Source: a virus. From it: 41,385 bases of DNA. Numbering within the stretch: the stretch's first letter is position 1; every line of letters starts with the position of its first letter. A model generated the notes under the pieces. That model was not told the origin of the DNA. It saw only the letters and a list, made by a program, of their open reading frames with translations, and made no database searches. Shown piece by piece: positions 1-8,349 of the stretch. Position numbers and translations under genes: made by a program. The stretch is taken from the IMG/VR virus record IMGVR_UViG_3300047548_000252, positions 1-41,385 of that record, one strand, 5' to 3'.

Positions 1-17
1 CTATATATAATAATAAC

Positions 18-88
18 TTAGAGATACACCTAGAGATAAACCTAGAGACAATCTTAGAGAGACACCTAGAGATAACCTATAGATTAAC
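18..88. repeat. 12-bp tandem repeat array (six units) in the terminal repeat
   Basis: Six consecutive units of about 12 bp, (C/T)TAGAGATAAAC-like, begin at 18, 30, 42, 54, 66 and 77; the fifth unit is 11 bp. The same array occurs at 41276-41346. T7 carries arrays of short CCTAAAG repeats next to its terminal repeats, linked to concatemer processing. A similar packaging or replication role here is inference from position and period. Confidence 0.8.
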
Positions 89-108
89 CTTTAGTTCTCC
101 CTCTCCCC

Positions 109-125
109 TATTGAGCAGGAGTCAA
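109..125 (-). promoter_or_regulatory. Phage RNA polymerase promoter, terminal-repeat copy (left)
   Basis: On the minus strand the 17-mer TTGACTCCTGCTCAATA is followed by GGGGAGA, with the predicted +1 G at 108. It matches the other copies of the element, and the A/GGG start most resembles T7 promoters. Placed after the terminase gene and firing toward the genome end, it corresponds to T7 phiOR, which is tied to replication and packaging. Confidence 0.75.
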
Positions 126-153
126 GATTGTCTTTTGTTTTCAAGGGCTTGTC

Positions 154-1830
154 TTATCTTTGCGCTGGGTTCTTAGAGATCCATGTCGTTGCCTTAGGTT
201 TAGACCCTAAGACAGACCCCATGAACTTCTTCAGTTCCCCTTTGAGAGCCTCTGACTTCATCTGAGAGACAGCCTTATCGTTGTCTCTGGACATGTGCTC
301 CACCCAGTAGCTGACAGCCATGGAGAGAGCATCCAGTCTATCGTCATGGATCAGAGCACCTCTGTCCTTGGTGATCCTGGTCAATTGATAGAACAAGGAG
401 TACTTAGGATCTGAGGCTGTATCGAAGTCTCTCTGGATGACCTTCTGGTCAACGATGAGACGATGCTGAGACATCACAGGCTCTAGGGTGTCGATGATCC
501 TCATCTCTTTCTGAGTTGAGTGTTTGACTTCCTCGATGAGACACTTGTGGTGTCTGGCCATCACAGGGGTCAGGAGCTTGGTGTACATACCATCACCGAA
601 GTTGGCTTCGACAATGACATGGTTCACCTGGTGCATCTTGGCCAACCTAGCGAGTGTCTCTAGGGTCTCATCGGAGTAGCCACCCATGAGACCACCCGCA
701 GCGACCAGGTAGAGGTTACCAGCGAGGATCTTGATGATGGCATAGCCTGTCTCGTCACTACCCCTACCTGAGGGGTCAATGGCCATGACACAGCCTGTGT
801 ACTCCACCATCTCGTCTGAGTGCCACATCGGGCGATAGAACCTATCTCCTGTGAGAGCCACATTGGGAAGGTCATTGATGACCAGCTCAGGGGCTGCTGC
901 CCAGGCCACCTTCGGATGAGCCATGGTTGGGTTGAGGTTCTGAACCACGAGATCCTGAACCTTCAGAGGATACCTGTCGGCATCACTGAGGGAGGTGTCG
1001 AGCATGAACTGAAGGGCAAAGCCAGCTCGTCCATAGGAAGCCCTACGCTCCAAGAGATCCTCCTCACCGAATCGGAGGGGATCGGTGGGCTTTCCAGCCA
1101 CCTGGGGATTCTCTTCGATCGCCTTGGTGATCCAAGGAGCCAACTTGCCCTGGTACGAGATGACCTTCTGAACCTCAGGGTACTGGGCTGGCCAGATCCT
1201 GGTTTCATATCCACGCTCACCGAGAGCGTTGTAGAGGGACATCTCCAACTGAGGGGTACCCAGATAGATGATCCTTGAGTCCGGAAGGGGACGAAGGATT
1301 GAGTCAAATTCCTTGACCAGCTCAGAGAGCTTGTCTCGCATCATCTGTGTGGCTGAATTTCCAGGAGTCTCGATGTCATCGGCTACGATGATGTCGGCGC
1401 GGCTACCGGTTAGCTGACCAGTGATACCTACGGACTTGACCGAAGGGCTGTGGTCAGCGATGGCTGGACCCACGTCGAAGGAGATCACAGAATCACGTTG
1501 ACCCTCTTTGGGTTTCAAGTGCTGGAGGATTGGAACCTCATTGATCAATCTCTTCACGAATGTGGAGAACGCATCCGCACGTTCCTTAGAAGCTGAGACT
1601 ACGAGGATCTTCTTCTGTGGATTGTTGAGGAGTACCCAACATACGAATGCAGATGTCAGAAATGACTTACCTACGCCTCGAAACGCTTCGATAATCGAAC
1701 GCTTTGGTCCGTGCTGTAGGTACAAACAAATGTCATTTTGGACTGGAGTAGGGTTTGGTAGATTTAGATGTGTCCAAATTACGTGAGCGAACACTCGGAA
1801 ATCGTGTAGAACTGGATGTTTAGTTGTCAT
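154..1830 (-). CDS. terL: Terminase large subunit (DNA maturase B, T7 gp19-like)
   Basis: A protein of 558 aa (T7 gp19 is 586 aa) that packages concatemeric DNA into proheads using ATP and cuts it with a C-terminal nuclease. The Walker A motif RGVGKS lies at residues 51-56 and the Walker B motif IIVADDIE near 147-154. RNase H-like nuclease acidic residues are visible at D352 (in AIDPSGRG), E408 and the HDDRLDA segment at 495-501. Its start overlaps the end of the HNH gene by 11 bases. It is the last gene before the terminal repeat, as in T7. The family call is firm. Confidence 0.97.
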   Translation of the reverse strand: MTTKHPVLHDFRVFAHVIWTHLNLPNPTPVQNDICLYLQHGPKRSIIEAFRGVGKSFLTSAFVCWVLLNNPQKKILVVSASKERADAFSTFVKRLINEVPILQHLKPKEGQRDSVISFDVGPAIADHSPSVKSVGITGQLTGSRADIIVADDIETPGNSATQMMRDKLSELVKEFDSILRPLPDSRIIYLGTPQLEMSLYNALGERGYETRIWPAQYPEVQKVISYQGKLAPWITKAIEENPQVAGKPTDPLRFGEEDLLERRASYGRAGFALQFMLDTSLSDADRYPLKVQDLVVQNLNPTMAHPKVAWAAAPELVINDLPNVALTGDRFYRPMWHSDEMVEYTGCVMAIDPSGRGSDETGYAIIKILAGNLYLVAAGGLMGGYSDETLETLARLAKMHQVNHVIVEANFGDGMYTKLLTPVMARHHKCLIEEVKHSTQKEMRIIDTLEPVMSQHRLIVDQKVIQRDFDTASDPKYSLFYQLTRITKDRGALIHDDRLDALSMAVSYWVEHMSRDNDKAVSQMKSEALKGELKKFMGSVLGSKPKATTWISKNPAQR

Positions 1831-2302
1831 TCGCTATCAAAGCCTTTGCCAATCTTATTACGTCATTATGTGATGAGACTCCCTTTGCTTGGTTATACAT
1901 CCAACAAACAACCTTTACGTTGTCTTTGGTGTAACCACGGGTGCAATCAGTGCGATCTAGGGAAGGGGTCCACGGACGGAAGTGCTTGGTGGTTTCACCA
2001 GTCAGCTCTAGGGGAAGCCCAGTGGCCTCACACACTCCAGCTAGGAGCTTGGCTTCAATCCACTCAGGGGTTAGGTCAAATTCCCACCCACGTTCGTCAG
2101 CTCGCTTCTTGGAGCTGGTCCAGAGGGACTTGGCACGTCCTTTAGGTTTATCTCGCCAGGCTTGGCTAACTGCTTTCATGCAGTCACGGCACAAATGATT
2201 GTATCCGTCAGCCTTGGTATGGTTCTTGTGGAACCCAGAAAACGGCTTGGTAGTCTTACATGTGCTACATGTCTTTACCGAAACCTCGGTAGAATAGTTC
2301 AT
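1820..2302 (-). CDS. HNH / recombination endonuclease VII-like nuclease
   Basis: 160 aa. The N-terminus has a zinc-ribbon pattern (CSTC near 12-15, then CRDC). The C-terminal half carries an HNH or endonuclease VII-like segment, SLDRTDCTRGYTKDNVKVVC, of the kind seen in free-standing phage nucleases. The start has a good ribosome binding site (AAGGA, 4 bases before ATG). It sits between the small and large terminase genes, a common insertion point for HNH genes; in some phages such proteins assist terminase, in others they are selfish homing nucleases. The sequence does not decide which. Nuclease family likely, role uncertain. Confidence 0.82.
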   Translation of the reverse strand: MNYSTEVSVKTCSTCKTTKPFSGFHKNHTKADGYNHLCRDCMKAVSQAWRDKPKGRAKSLWTSSKKRADERGWEFDLTPEWIEAKLLAGVCEATGLPLELTGETTKHFRPWTPSLDRTDCTRGYTKDNVKVVCWMYNQAKGVSSHNDVIRLAKALIANDN

Positions 2303-2342
2303 AGAGTCCTTTTAAAGGGGTTTAGAGACGTTTTCAGAGATC

Positions 2343-2386
2343 GCCTAGGGGGTAACCTAGGCAACCTGAGAAAAAGCCTTGTGGGC
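2343..2386 (-). terminator. Hairpin pair after terS, possible weak terminator
   Basis: Just beyond the small terminase gene lie a short hairpin (AGCC-CACAA-GGCT, read on the minus strand) followed by T5, and then a perfect 7-bp dyad GCCTAGG/CCTAGGC at 2343-2362 with no T run. The first could be a weak rho-independent terminator. The 4-bp stem makes this tentative. Confidence 0.4.
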
Positions 2387-2389
2387 TGT

Positions 2390-2653
2390 TTAATTTGCTT
2401 TGCGAATAGGGACGATGTTGTCGTCCTCAAACACAGGGAGATCAGCAAGGGAATGCAGAGGAGAACCCTCGGCAGCAATGGCTTCAATTTTGTTGTCTTT
2501 TAGAAACTGACGAGCAACGTTGAGGATTGCAGCAGGGGGAGGAAGCTTGGATCCTGTATCAGGGTCAATATACTCCTGATCAAGAGCTTCCTTCAGTACA
2601 TCTGCAAGCTTGCCGTGAAGACCAGCTAGGGCCTTCTCGTCAGCTTTGTTCAT
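2390..2653 (-). CDS. terS: Terminase small subunit (DNA maturase A, T7 gp18-like)
   Basis: 87 aa, close to T7 gp18 (89 aa). It has a predicted helical N-terminus and a segment PPPAAILNVARQFLKDN typical of the podophage small terminase family, which recognises the concatemer and presents it to TerL. Its start overlaps the end of the holin gene by 4 bases (ATGA-type). Holin followed by small terminase matches T7 genes 17.5-18. The call rests on the motif and on synteny. Confidence 0.85.
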   Translation of the reverse strand: MNKADEKALAGLHGKLADVLKEALDQEYIDPDTGSKLPPPAAILNVARQFLKDNKIEAIAAEGSPLHSLADLPVFEDDNIVPIRKAN

Positions 2654-3045
2654 TTAGTAACGCCTTTCCATTTCTCAAAGGTTCTTAGACCACCTAGGCC
2701 AAGCATACCAAGCACTAGCTCCATCAGAGTATCTGAGAAGAGCGGAGGGGGCTTGATATCGGTACCATAGGCAGCAATAGACCAGAGCATCAAAGGGTAG
2801 ATTATAAAGTTGTAAGTTAGTGCTAGTCCACATACCCATCCTATAAAAGGTCTCCAGCCAGAAACGAAGAGGTTAGAATGTTTCGCCTCTTCGGCATTCG
2901 CTTGAATCTGCTGAAGAGCCACCTGGAACTCTTGGTCCTGGGCAGCTCTCATCAGTTCGAACTGAGCTTTCTGTCTGGCATCCTTATCGGGGATGATCTT
3001 GTCGAGTAACCTTGCACCAATCTCAATGATGGCTAGGGGGTTCAT
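2650..3045 (-). CDS. Holin, 3TM family
   Basis: 131 aa. The start resembles the three-TM holin family (PF11351): an amphipathic N-terminus (MNPLAIIEIGARLLDKIIPD), a charged helical middle, then hydrophobic segments around 77-108 and 115-125 with the family-like stretch LVLGMLGLGGLRTFEKW. Such proteins open the inner membrane at lysis so the amidase can reach the cell wall. It overlaps its neighbours by 4 bases on both sides and has only a weak ribosome site, so it is probably translationally coupled. It occupies the T7 gene 17.5 position. Confidence 0.82.
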   Translation of the reverse strand: MNPLAIIEIGARLLDKIIPDKDARQKAQFELMRAAQDQEFQVALQQIQANAEEAKHSNLFVSGWRPFIGWVCGLALTYNFIIYPLMLWSIAAYGTDIKPPPLFSDTLMELVLGMLGLGGLRTFEKWKGVTK

Positions 3046-3260
3046 GATAGGATGATCTTCATCACTTTATCGAGACCCATGGCCTGACCAAACAGAGCAA
3101 CCACAGCACCTGTGGCAATCCATTTGATTTGAGCAAGGGTCTTCTCAATGCCAGCTAAAGATTTCTTCATAGAATCAGAGATGTCTTGAAGTCTCTTCAG
3201 ATCTTCTGCATGGTCTTCTACCCTTAGTTCTAGCTTAATGACACGGTGTTCCAATTCCAA
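3042..3260 (-). CDS. XhlA-like coiled-coil/membrane protein
   Basis: 72 aa. The first 48 residues form a charged heptad-like coiled coil (LEHRVIKLELRVEDHAEDLK), followed by one hydrophobic segment (WIATGAVVALFGQAMGL). This is the architecture of XhlA or haemolysin-type lysis accessory proteins. The start codon is TTG at 3260, supported by GAGGTG five bases upstream. It overlaps the holin gene by 4 bases. A role in holin function or as an inner-membrane spanin-like part is inference. Confidence 0.7.
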   Translation of the reverse strand: MELEHRVIKLELRVEDHAEDLKRLQDISDSMKKSLAGIEKTLAQIKWIATGAVVALFGQAMGLDKVMKIILS

Positions 3261-3272
3261 TTTCTCACCTCA

Positions 3273-3461
3273 TTAAGATTTAGGGTATTTGTTCTTGACC
3301 GACTGGCACGAATTGATCCATGCAGTTGTCTCTTCAGGGAGCTGAATGCCAGACTCTTGGAGAGCCTTAGCCATCTTGAAGATGGCATCGAGCTGTTCTC
3401 CAGTCGCAGGGTATGAAGCCTTCCTGGCAGTGATGTGGTTCTTTGTCAGATCGACTTTCAT
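3273..3461 (-). CDS. Small phage protein, unknown function
   Basis: 62 aa, soluble and basic, with the segment YPATGEQLDAIFKMAKAL, which resembles short proteins often found beside tail genes in aquatic phages. A strong AAGGAG lies upstream and the start overlaps the preceding gene by 4 bases. No enzymatic motif is seen. Its position between fibre genes and lysis genes suggests a tail or lysis-associated accessory role, but function cannot be assigned. Confidence 0.75.
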   Translation of the reverse strand: MKVDLTKNHITARKASYPATGEQLDAIFKMAKALQESGIQLPEETTAWINSCQSVKNKYPKS

Positions 3462-3799
3462 ACGAACAACTCCTTGGTTACAAATGGTGCTTTCTGGAGG
3501 ACCACCTTAACGGGGTAGGTCCCTGCCTTGACAATCTCCACAGTGCCATCGTTGCACATCACAGACTCGCCATTGATGTTCACCATCGTGCCAATAGGAA
3601 CACCAGTGATGGTGCTCCCGTTGACTTCGATAGGGAACTCAGTCTTCTCCTTCACAACCCCACCAGCAATGTAGTGGGTTTGGAAAGAGTACTGACCGTC
3701 AATGTAAGAGTTGTTCTCAAAGAAAGGCTCTGGGGCTTCTCCAAGAGATGTGCCGACAATGTTTCCGTGATTATCGTAGTATGTATATTTATTTGCCAT
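3458..3799 (-). CDS. Putative beta-rich virion accessory protein
   Basis: 113 aa with alternating polar and hydrophobic residues suggesting beta structure (for example GTYPVKVVLQKAPFVTKELFV). No signal peptide or catalytic motif. It sits directly after the large accessory fibre gene, with only a couple of bases between them, and before lysis genes, so a fibre-associated or assembly role is likely. Not recognised beyond that. Confidence 0.7.
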   Translation of the reverse strand: MANKYTYYDNHGNIVGTSLGEAPEPFFENNSYIDGQYSFQTHYIAGGVVKEKTEFPIEVNGSTITGVPIGTMVNINGESVMCNDGTVEIVKAGTYPVKVVLQKAPFVTKELFV

Positions 3800-3801
3800 G
3801 G

Positions 3802-5436
3802 TTATCTCATTGGGACTAAAGCGGTTAGGTTACGATTGGTAAGCTGTACATAAGCGTTTGCAGATCTGTACCAGCCGTTCCATTCGACAGTCACTGTGTT
3901 AGTACCGGCATTCATATTTACCAATCCTGAGAAGGATGGCGTATCCTGAACGGCACCCATACCTCGTTCAAAGGCTGCAACACCGTTGACCCTGATCCGG
4001 AAATACGTAGCGAGGTTGCCTAGGTAGTTAGGATCATTCACATCCCAACCATAGTATCCTTGCTGGAGAGCCATTAGCAGAAGCACTGGGGCTGCCTGAG
4101 GCAAGGTTACAGTCAAGCTTAGAACCTGCTGCACAGTGGTGAATGTTCCAGGAGCTGCTGTTCCGTTGAGGGCACTTGATGCAGTTGAGGAACGAACGAT
4201 CGAGACAGCCTCATCACCAATCTTCAAACGGGTGATCTGAGCGTCAGCAATCTTAGCAGTTGTAATGATACCCGAAGCAATCTGAGCCGAAGCTGTGATC
4301 AAGTTCGTGGTAGCAAGCTTGTCTGACGTGATAGCCTGAGCTGCAATCTGAGAGGCACCAATAGCACCCACAGCAATCTTACCGGCTGTGATTGAGTTGG
4401 CTGCAAGCTTGTCAGTCGTGATCGCATTGGTAGCGATCTTCTCGGCTGTCACCGCGTTGGCAACGATCTTCTCAGACGTGATAGAACCAGCAGCGAGCTG
4501 TCCGGTATTTACGGCACCAGCAGCAATCTGAGCTGCATTGATCGCACCAGCCTGGATCTTACCTGTGGTGATCGCATTGGCAGCAATCTGATCCGCACCA
4601 ATCTGACCCGTTAGGTCCGTAGCGTTGATGCTGGAGACGAACTGGGTACCGTTGTAGCGGTAAAGCTTGTCATCCGTTGTTAGAAAGACCAGACGACCTT
4701 CAATGTTTCCTGTGGTCGGTAGCGCATTCAGAATCTCAACAGGACGCAGACCCTGAGCAAACTTAGCGACAGTGATAGAGGCATCAGCCACTGTCTCAGC
4801 CGTACTCACGTTGACAACGACCTGAACCCAAGCACCGTTCACACGTTGATAGAGAAAGCCGTCAGTGGTCAAGAAGACAACCGTACCATCGATCGCATCG
4901 GTAGGAAGTGAACTTACAACCTGAACTGCATCAGGGGCGTCAGGAGTCAAAGACTCATTGACAGTCAACCACTGAGTACCGTCCCAGATGTAGAGGATAC
5001 CGTTGAGAAGAACCGTACGACCTACGAAGTTTCCTTCTGTAGGGAGAGATGCAACGATCTCGATGTAGGATCCCTCTGGAGGAGGATTCGTGGTACCACC
5101 TCCGGTGTCTCCACCGCCAGTGCCACCGCCTGTGTCTCCACCACCAGTGCCACCACCTGAAGATCCACCACCGGTTGAACTACCGGTTCCCGTGGCTGTG
5201 ATCGTCACTACGCCTTTGCCGTTGGATGGATTGATCGAGATACCGTTACCGGCAATCACTCGATTCACAAGACCGCCACCATCGGCAGCGTAGGCACCTA
5301 AGAGGATCTCTAGGGCTGTAACCCTGCTTCGAACTGCACTGAGGTCATCATTGACATCAACAAGCTCGTTGCTAACCGTCTGATCCAAAGTCTCTGTCTG
5401 AACAATCAGCTCATTCAATTGATTTTCAATAGTCAT
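3802..5436 (-). CDS. Accessory tail fibre-like protein with decapeptide repeats
   Basis: 544 aa. The order is: N-terminal helical heptad segment (1-45), a compact region to about 80, a Gly/Thr/Asp linker (84-115), three copies of a roughly 35-residue module (LP...G..V.L....LY..NG..W) near 125-160, 171-206 and 233-268, then about nine 10-residue repeats of the form AANAITTGKI at 285-374, and a beta-rich C-terminal domain (415-544). Repetitive stalks ending in a globular tip are typical of receptor-binding fibres. AAGGA precedes the ATG. It follows the tail assembly chaperone-like gene by 2 bases. Fibre identity is inferred from architecture. Confidence 0.8.
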   Translation of the reverse strand: MTIENQLNELIVQTETLDQTVSNELVDVNDDLSAVRSRVTALEILLGAYAADGGGLVNRVIAGNGISINPSNGKGVVTITATGTGSSTGGGSSGGGTGGGDTGGGTGGGDTGGGTTNPPPEGSYIEIVASLPTEGNFVGRTVLLNGILYIWDGTQWLTVNESLTPDAPDAVQVVSSLPTDAIDGTVVFLTTDGFLYQRVNGAWVQVVVNVSTAETVADASITVAKFAQGLRPVEILNALPTTGNIEGRLVFLTTDDKLYRYNGTQFVSSINATDLTGQIGADQIAANAITTGKIQAGAINAAQIAAGAVNTGQLAAGSITSEKIVANAVTAEKIATNAITTDKLAANSITAGKIAVGAIGASQIAAQAITSDKLATTNLITASAQIASGIITTAKIADAQITRLKIGDEAVSIVRSSTASSALNGTAAPGTFTTVQQVLSLTVTLPQAAPVLLLMALQQGYYGWDVNDPNYLGNLATYFRIRVNGVAAFERGMGAVQDTPSFSGLVNMNAGTNTVTVEWNGWYRSANAYVQLTNRNLTALVPMR

Positions 5437-5438
5437 CT

Positions 5439-5903
5439 TTATTCCTTACTTGGCTGTGTAGGCCAGACGATTTCAAATGGATTGGTCTGATCGGTGATAT
5501 CTCGAAGAGCTTGTCTATAAGCAGCCCATTCGAGCTTCTTTGAGTTGCTGATTGGAGTGTCGTCTAGCTGGGTCCAATCTGAACCAGTCAAAAGTTTATT
5601 TCGTTTGTCTCTGACTTCAACCCACTCGCTATCCTCGCGAGCTGTGATCTCTTCTGGAGATGCGTCAGACACTACCCACACTTGAACCCAGCCTTCACTG
5701 GTATCCTGTGGGGATCCCTCTGAGAGGTTCTTTGTGTGATCAACTTGAGGAGATTCAATCTGCAACACAGGGACAACACCAAAGGAATCTAAGGTGTCGT
5801 CGCTGATGTGTGCAGGAAATGAAACGTTTGGATTATCTTTCCGGAGATCGCCGATTGTGTAAGGGTATTTCTCGACGACCCCGTTGTTAAGTTTAGCGTA
5901 CAT
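5439..5903 (-). CDS. Putative tail assembly chaperone-like protein
   Basis: 154 aa. The C-terminal 55 residues, including RDKRNKLLTGSDWTQL and the stretch to WAAYRQALRDIT and VWPTQP, match the pattern of the phage tail assembly chaperone family (PF16778) commonly encoded next to fibre genes. AAGGAAACTAA precedes the start. Its place between two fibre-like genes supports a part in fibre assembly or attachment. Domain recognition is good; the exact partner is unknown. Confidence 0.8.
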   Translation of the reverse strand: MYAKLNNGVVEKYPYTIGDLRKDNPNVSFPAHISDDTLDSFGVVPVLQIESPQVDHTKNLSEGSPQDTSEGWVQVWVVSDASPEEITAREDSEWVEVRDKRNKLLTGSDWTQLDDTPISNSKKLEWAAYRQALRDITDQTNPFEIVWPTQPSKE

Positions 5904-5913
5904 TTAGTTTCCT

Positions 5914-6558
5914 TTAAGATGGGCCAACAGATGTCTGGAAGCCGTTCCATTGGTTATCCTCTGGGTTTGTAACAGTGATGTTTGAGGTTGCGCCTGCTGG
6001 TTGATCTAGTTTGTACCACAGGAATCCAGCTACGTTGTTACCATTTGTAGCATTTCCAGCCAGAAATGTGAATCCGGACGGAGTGGTTGCATTTCTGTTA
6101 TCACTGTTAGACCCAGCAAAAGCGAATTGAATACTTTTATTAGCTGGAATGGTGATCGAATTTAGGGTACCTGGATTAGCATAGGTTGCGACCGTGCCTA
6201 CAACACCGAAAGACGCTTTACGTAAGATCACCATAATAGCAATAGACTGACCACCACCTGCTCCGTTTGTATAAGCGACGGTATATGATGAGGCACTGAC
6301 GTCTGTTGAGGTGGCAATCTTAGAATACAAACCACAGCCACCACTAGTTACTTGTCGTGTCCAACCTGTCAGTGCACTCCAAGCTCCATTGGTGCCGTTA
6401 ATTCGACCGAAGATCAACATCAGATCTCCCACCTGAACGTTAGCAGCCTTGGTGACCACGATGTTTGTTGTAGAGGTTGTTCTCTGAGATACTGCTGACG
6501 AAACAATTTCAGGGCCGGTGGATAGACCACCAGCCGCTCTAAGGAATTGACCTAGCAT
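5914..6558 (-). CDS. Putative tail fibre/receptor-binding accessory protein
   Basis: 214 aa, rich in Thr, Ser, Gly and Asn and probably all-beta. The start chosen is the ATG that shares a base with the fibre stop codon (TAATG) and follows AGGTGG; an upstream in-frame extension overlaps the fibre gene and has an implausible Trp-rich composition. Similar beta proteins lie next to fibre genes in aquatic phages and often act as tips or adhesins. No specific domain name can be given. Confidence 0.75.
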   Translation of the reverse strand: MLGQFLRAAGGLSTGPEIVSSAVSQRTTSTTNIVVTKAANVQVGDLMLIFGRINGTNGAWSALTGWTRQVTSGGCGLYSKIATSTDVSASSYTVAYTNGAGGGQSIAIMVILRKASFGVVGTVATYANPGTLNSITIPANKSIQFAFAGSNSDNRNATTPSGFTFLAGNATNGNNVAGFLWYKLDQPAGATSNITVTNPEDNQWNGFQTSVGPS

Positions 6559-8336
6559 TATGCCACCTGTCCAACGAGAGCACCGTAGATAGTCGAACCA
6601 ACTTTCCACAATTGGATCACTGTATAACCACCACCAGGAACTAACGTTGGGGCAGAACCACCAACCCAAGTTACAGGAATGGAAGTCCAGTTCACTGTGA
6701 AAAGACTAGCCGTGTCGTTGACCATGAGGGTGATAGACTCACCAGCGTTCCATGAGTTCGCTACTGGGGTACTTGCTGCTGTAAGTGTCCAAGTCTGGAT
6801 TGTTCCGTTTGAAGGACTTAGGTCAGGAGTTGTACCAGTGACCGCAAAGATTTCTTCACGGATGTAACCATCCATCACCAAGTTTGTGATCGTCTTGTTG
6901 CTCAACGTCTGGACAGCCGTGGTTCCCACCAAGCTTCCTGAAGGAGGAGTTAGCCAGGTCGTCGCATAGTCAGTTCCAGAGGACTTGACGAGGATCGCAC
7001 CTGAAGCACCACCAGCGGCAACACCTGGACCAGCCGGTCCCGTGGCACCTGTGGCACCCGCTGGGCCTTGAACGCCCTGAATTCCCTGTGGTCCCTGTGG
7101 TCCGGTATCGCCTGTATCGCCCTTCGGACCCTGTGGTCCTGTGGCTCCGTCAACACCGTTTGTTCCGTTGGTTCCTGCTGGGCCTTGTGGTCCCTGCGGT
7201 CCCTGAATTCCCTGCGGTCCCTGTGGTCCAGGTTCGCCCTGTGGTCCCTGAGGGCCTGTGGCACCCGTGGCTCCTGCGGGACCCTGTACGTTACCAACGT
7301 CTTCCCATGAGGAACCCGTCCAAACGTAGAGATCACCAGCAATCAGATAGGCGTCACCAGTCGTACCAGAGGCTGGAAGCTCACCAGTGTTGGCAGCTTC
7401 ACCAAGGATGTTGAGACCAGCTCCAACCGGACCCGCTGGACCCTGTGGTCCCGTGTTGCCGGTATCGCCCTTATCGCCCTTGTCACCCTTCAAACCCTGC
7501 GGTCCCTGGGCACCGGCAGGACCCTGAGGTCCAACATCTCCAGTGTCACCCTTTGGACCCTGAGGTCCCTGTAAACCCTGAGCACCGGCAGGACCCTGTG
7601 GTCCCGTATTTCCGGTTTCACCTTGTGGTCCCTGTAGACCCTGTGGTCCGGTCAAACCCTGTGGTCCCTGTGGTCCCGCAACGCCTTGTGGGCCTTGCTG
7701 TCCAGGAGGTAGACCAAAAGTGAAAGCAATGTTTTCAGGATCGTAGGCAACCGTAGGAGACGCACCCGATGCAAGAACATCAATGCCAACTGTGAGATTC
7801 TCAGCGAAGTTCACAGTGGCATCTTTGGAAGCTAGAGCTGCTTCGGCTGCAAGTTGAGCTTGTTCAACGAATGTGCCTGCGAGATCCTTGAAGATCCCTG
7901 CTTGATCTTCTGCATCACGAGCATTCTCTCGGTGATCAAAAGCCAAGCGTTCATATTTAAAAGCTAGATCTGCATACTGACGTGCAAGATCTGTGTAGTC
8001 CTCAAAGTCTTCTACTAGCTCATCAGCTAGTTCGAATGCTTCTTGACTTAGAAAGAAAGCCTGTTGCGTTGCTCTGTCGAGATCAGCTTCGGTAAGCACT
8101 GAACCATCAACGAAGTCAACAATTCTGTCGTCTCGTTTAGTCTGACGGAAAATCCTGATTTCAGCTCCAAGTGCAGGAGCGGGATCGATGCGGAGTGTCG
8201 AAGCATTAGACCAAGAGGGAGTGACGAGATTTCCATCTACCTTGACCTTAACATCCTGCTCATCAATGTATGAGAAGGGGACGTTGAAGATCGAGTTAGA
8301 CCCAGTTCCTGTGTAAATAACGTAACTGTAAGCCAC
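6558..8336 (-). CDS. Tail fibre with T7 gp17-type N-terminus and collagen-like stalk
   Basis: 592 aa. Residues 1-90 match the T7 gp17 N-terminal tail-attachment domain ([19 protein letters not shown], then [13 protein letters not shown]). A helical, probably trimeric coiled coil follows (about 90-180). Collagen Gly-X-Y repeats span about 212-306 and 351-438, interrupted by a 45-residue module (307-350) with [19 protein letters not shown] beta-rich C-terminus ends the protein. The start is GTG at 8336 with GGAG nine bases upstream; no ATG fits. This is the main host-recognition fibre; the tip may be supplied by the next two genes. Confidence 0.92.
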   Translation of the reverse strand: MAYSYVIYTGTGSNSIFNVPFSYIDEQDVKVKVDGNLVTPSWSNASTLRIDPAPALGAEIRIFRQTKRDDRIVDFVDGSVLTEADLDRATQQAFFLSQEAFELADELVEDFEDYTDLARQYADLAFKYERLAFDHRENARDAEDQAGIFKDLAGTFVEQAQLAAEAALASKDATVNFAENLTVGIDVLASGASPTVAYDPENIAFTFGLPPGQQGPQGVAGPQGPQGLTGPQGLQGPQGETGNTGPQGPAGAQGLQGPQGPKGDTGDVGPQGPAGAQGPQGLKGDKGDKGDTGNTGPQGPAGPVGAGLNILGEAANTGELPASGTTGDAYLIAGDLYVWTGSSWEDVGNVQGPAGATGATGPQGPQGEPGPQGPQGIQGPQGPQGPAGTNGTNGVDGATGPQGPKGDTGDTGPQGPQGIQGVQGPAGATGATGPAGPGVAAGGASGAILVKSSGTDYATTWLTPPSGSLVGTTAVQTLSNKTITNLVMDGYIREEIFAVTGTTPDLSPSNGTIQTWTLTAASTPVANSWNAGESITLMVNDTASLFTVNWTSIPVTWVGGSAPTLVPGGGYTVIQLWKVGSTIYGALVGQVA

Positions 8337-8349
8337 TTATAAATTCTCC

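Larger units (their letters stand above)
1..127. repeat. Direct terminal repeat, left copy
   Basis: Bases 1-127 are identical to 41259-41385. The block lies just beyond the terminase large subunit gene, where T7-like genomes have their packaged ends. It contains a 12-bp tandem array and a phage promoter. Either it is the real terminal redundancy, or it is the overlap an assembler leaves on a circularised contig; the exact length of 127 fits a common k-mer setting, so the true repeat could be longer or shorter. Confidence 0.9.

Noticed and set aside
18-88. CRISPR-like array
   Set aside because: Units are contiguous 12-mers without spacers.
6950-7723. Several long frames opposite or out of register within the collagen repeats
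   Set aside because: They follow from the repetitive Gly-Pro-Gln codons; products are Arg/Pro or Trp/Leu repeats.
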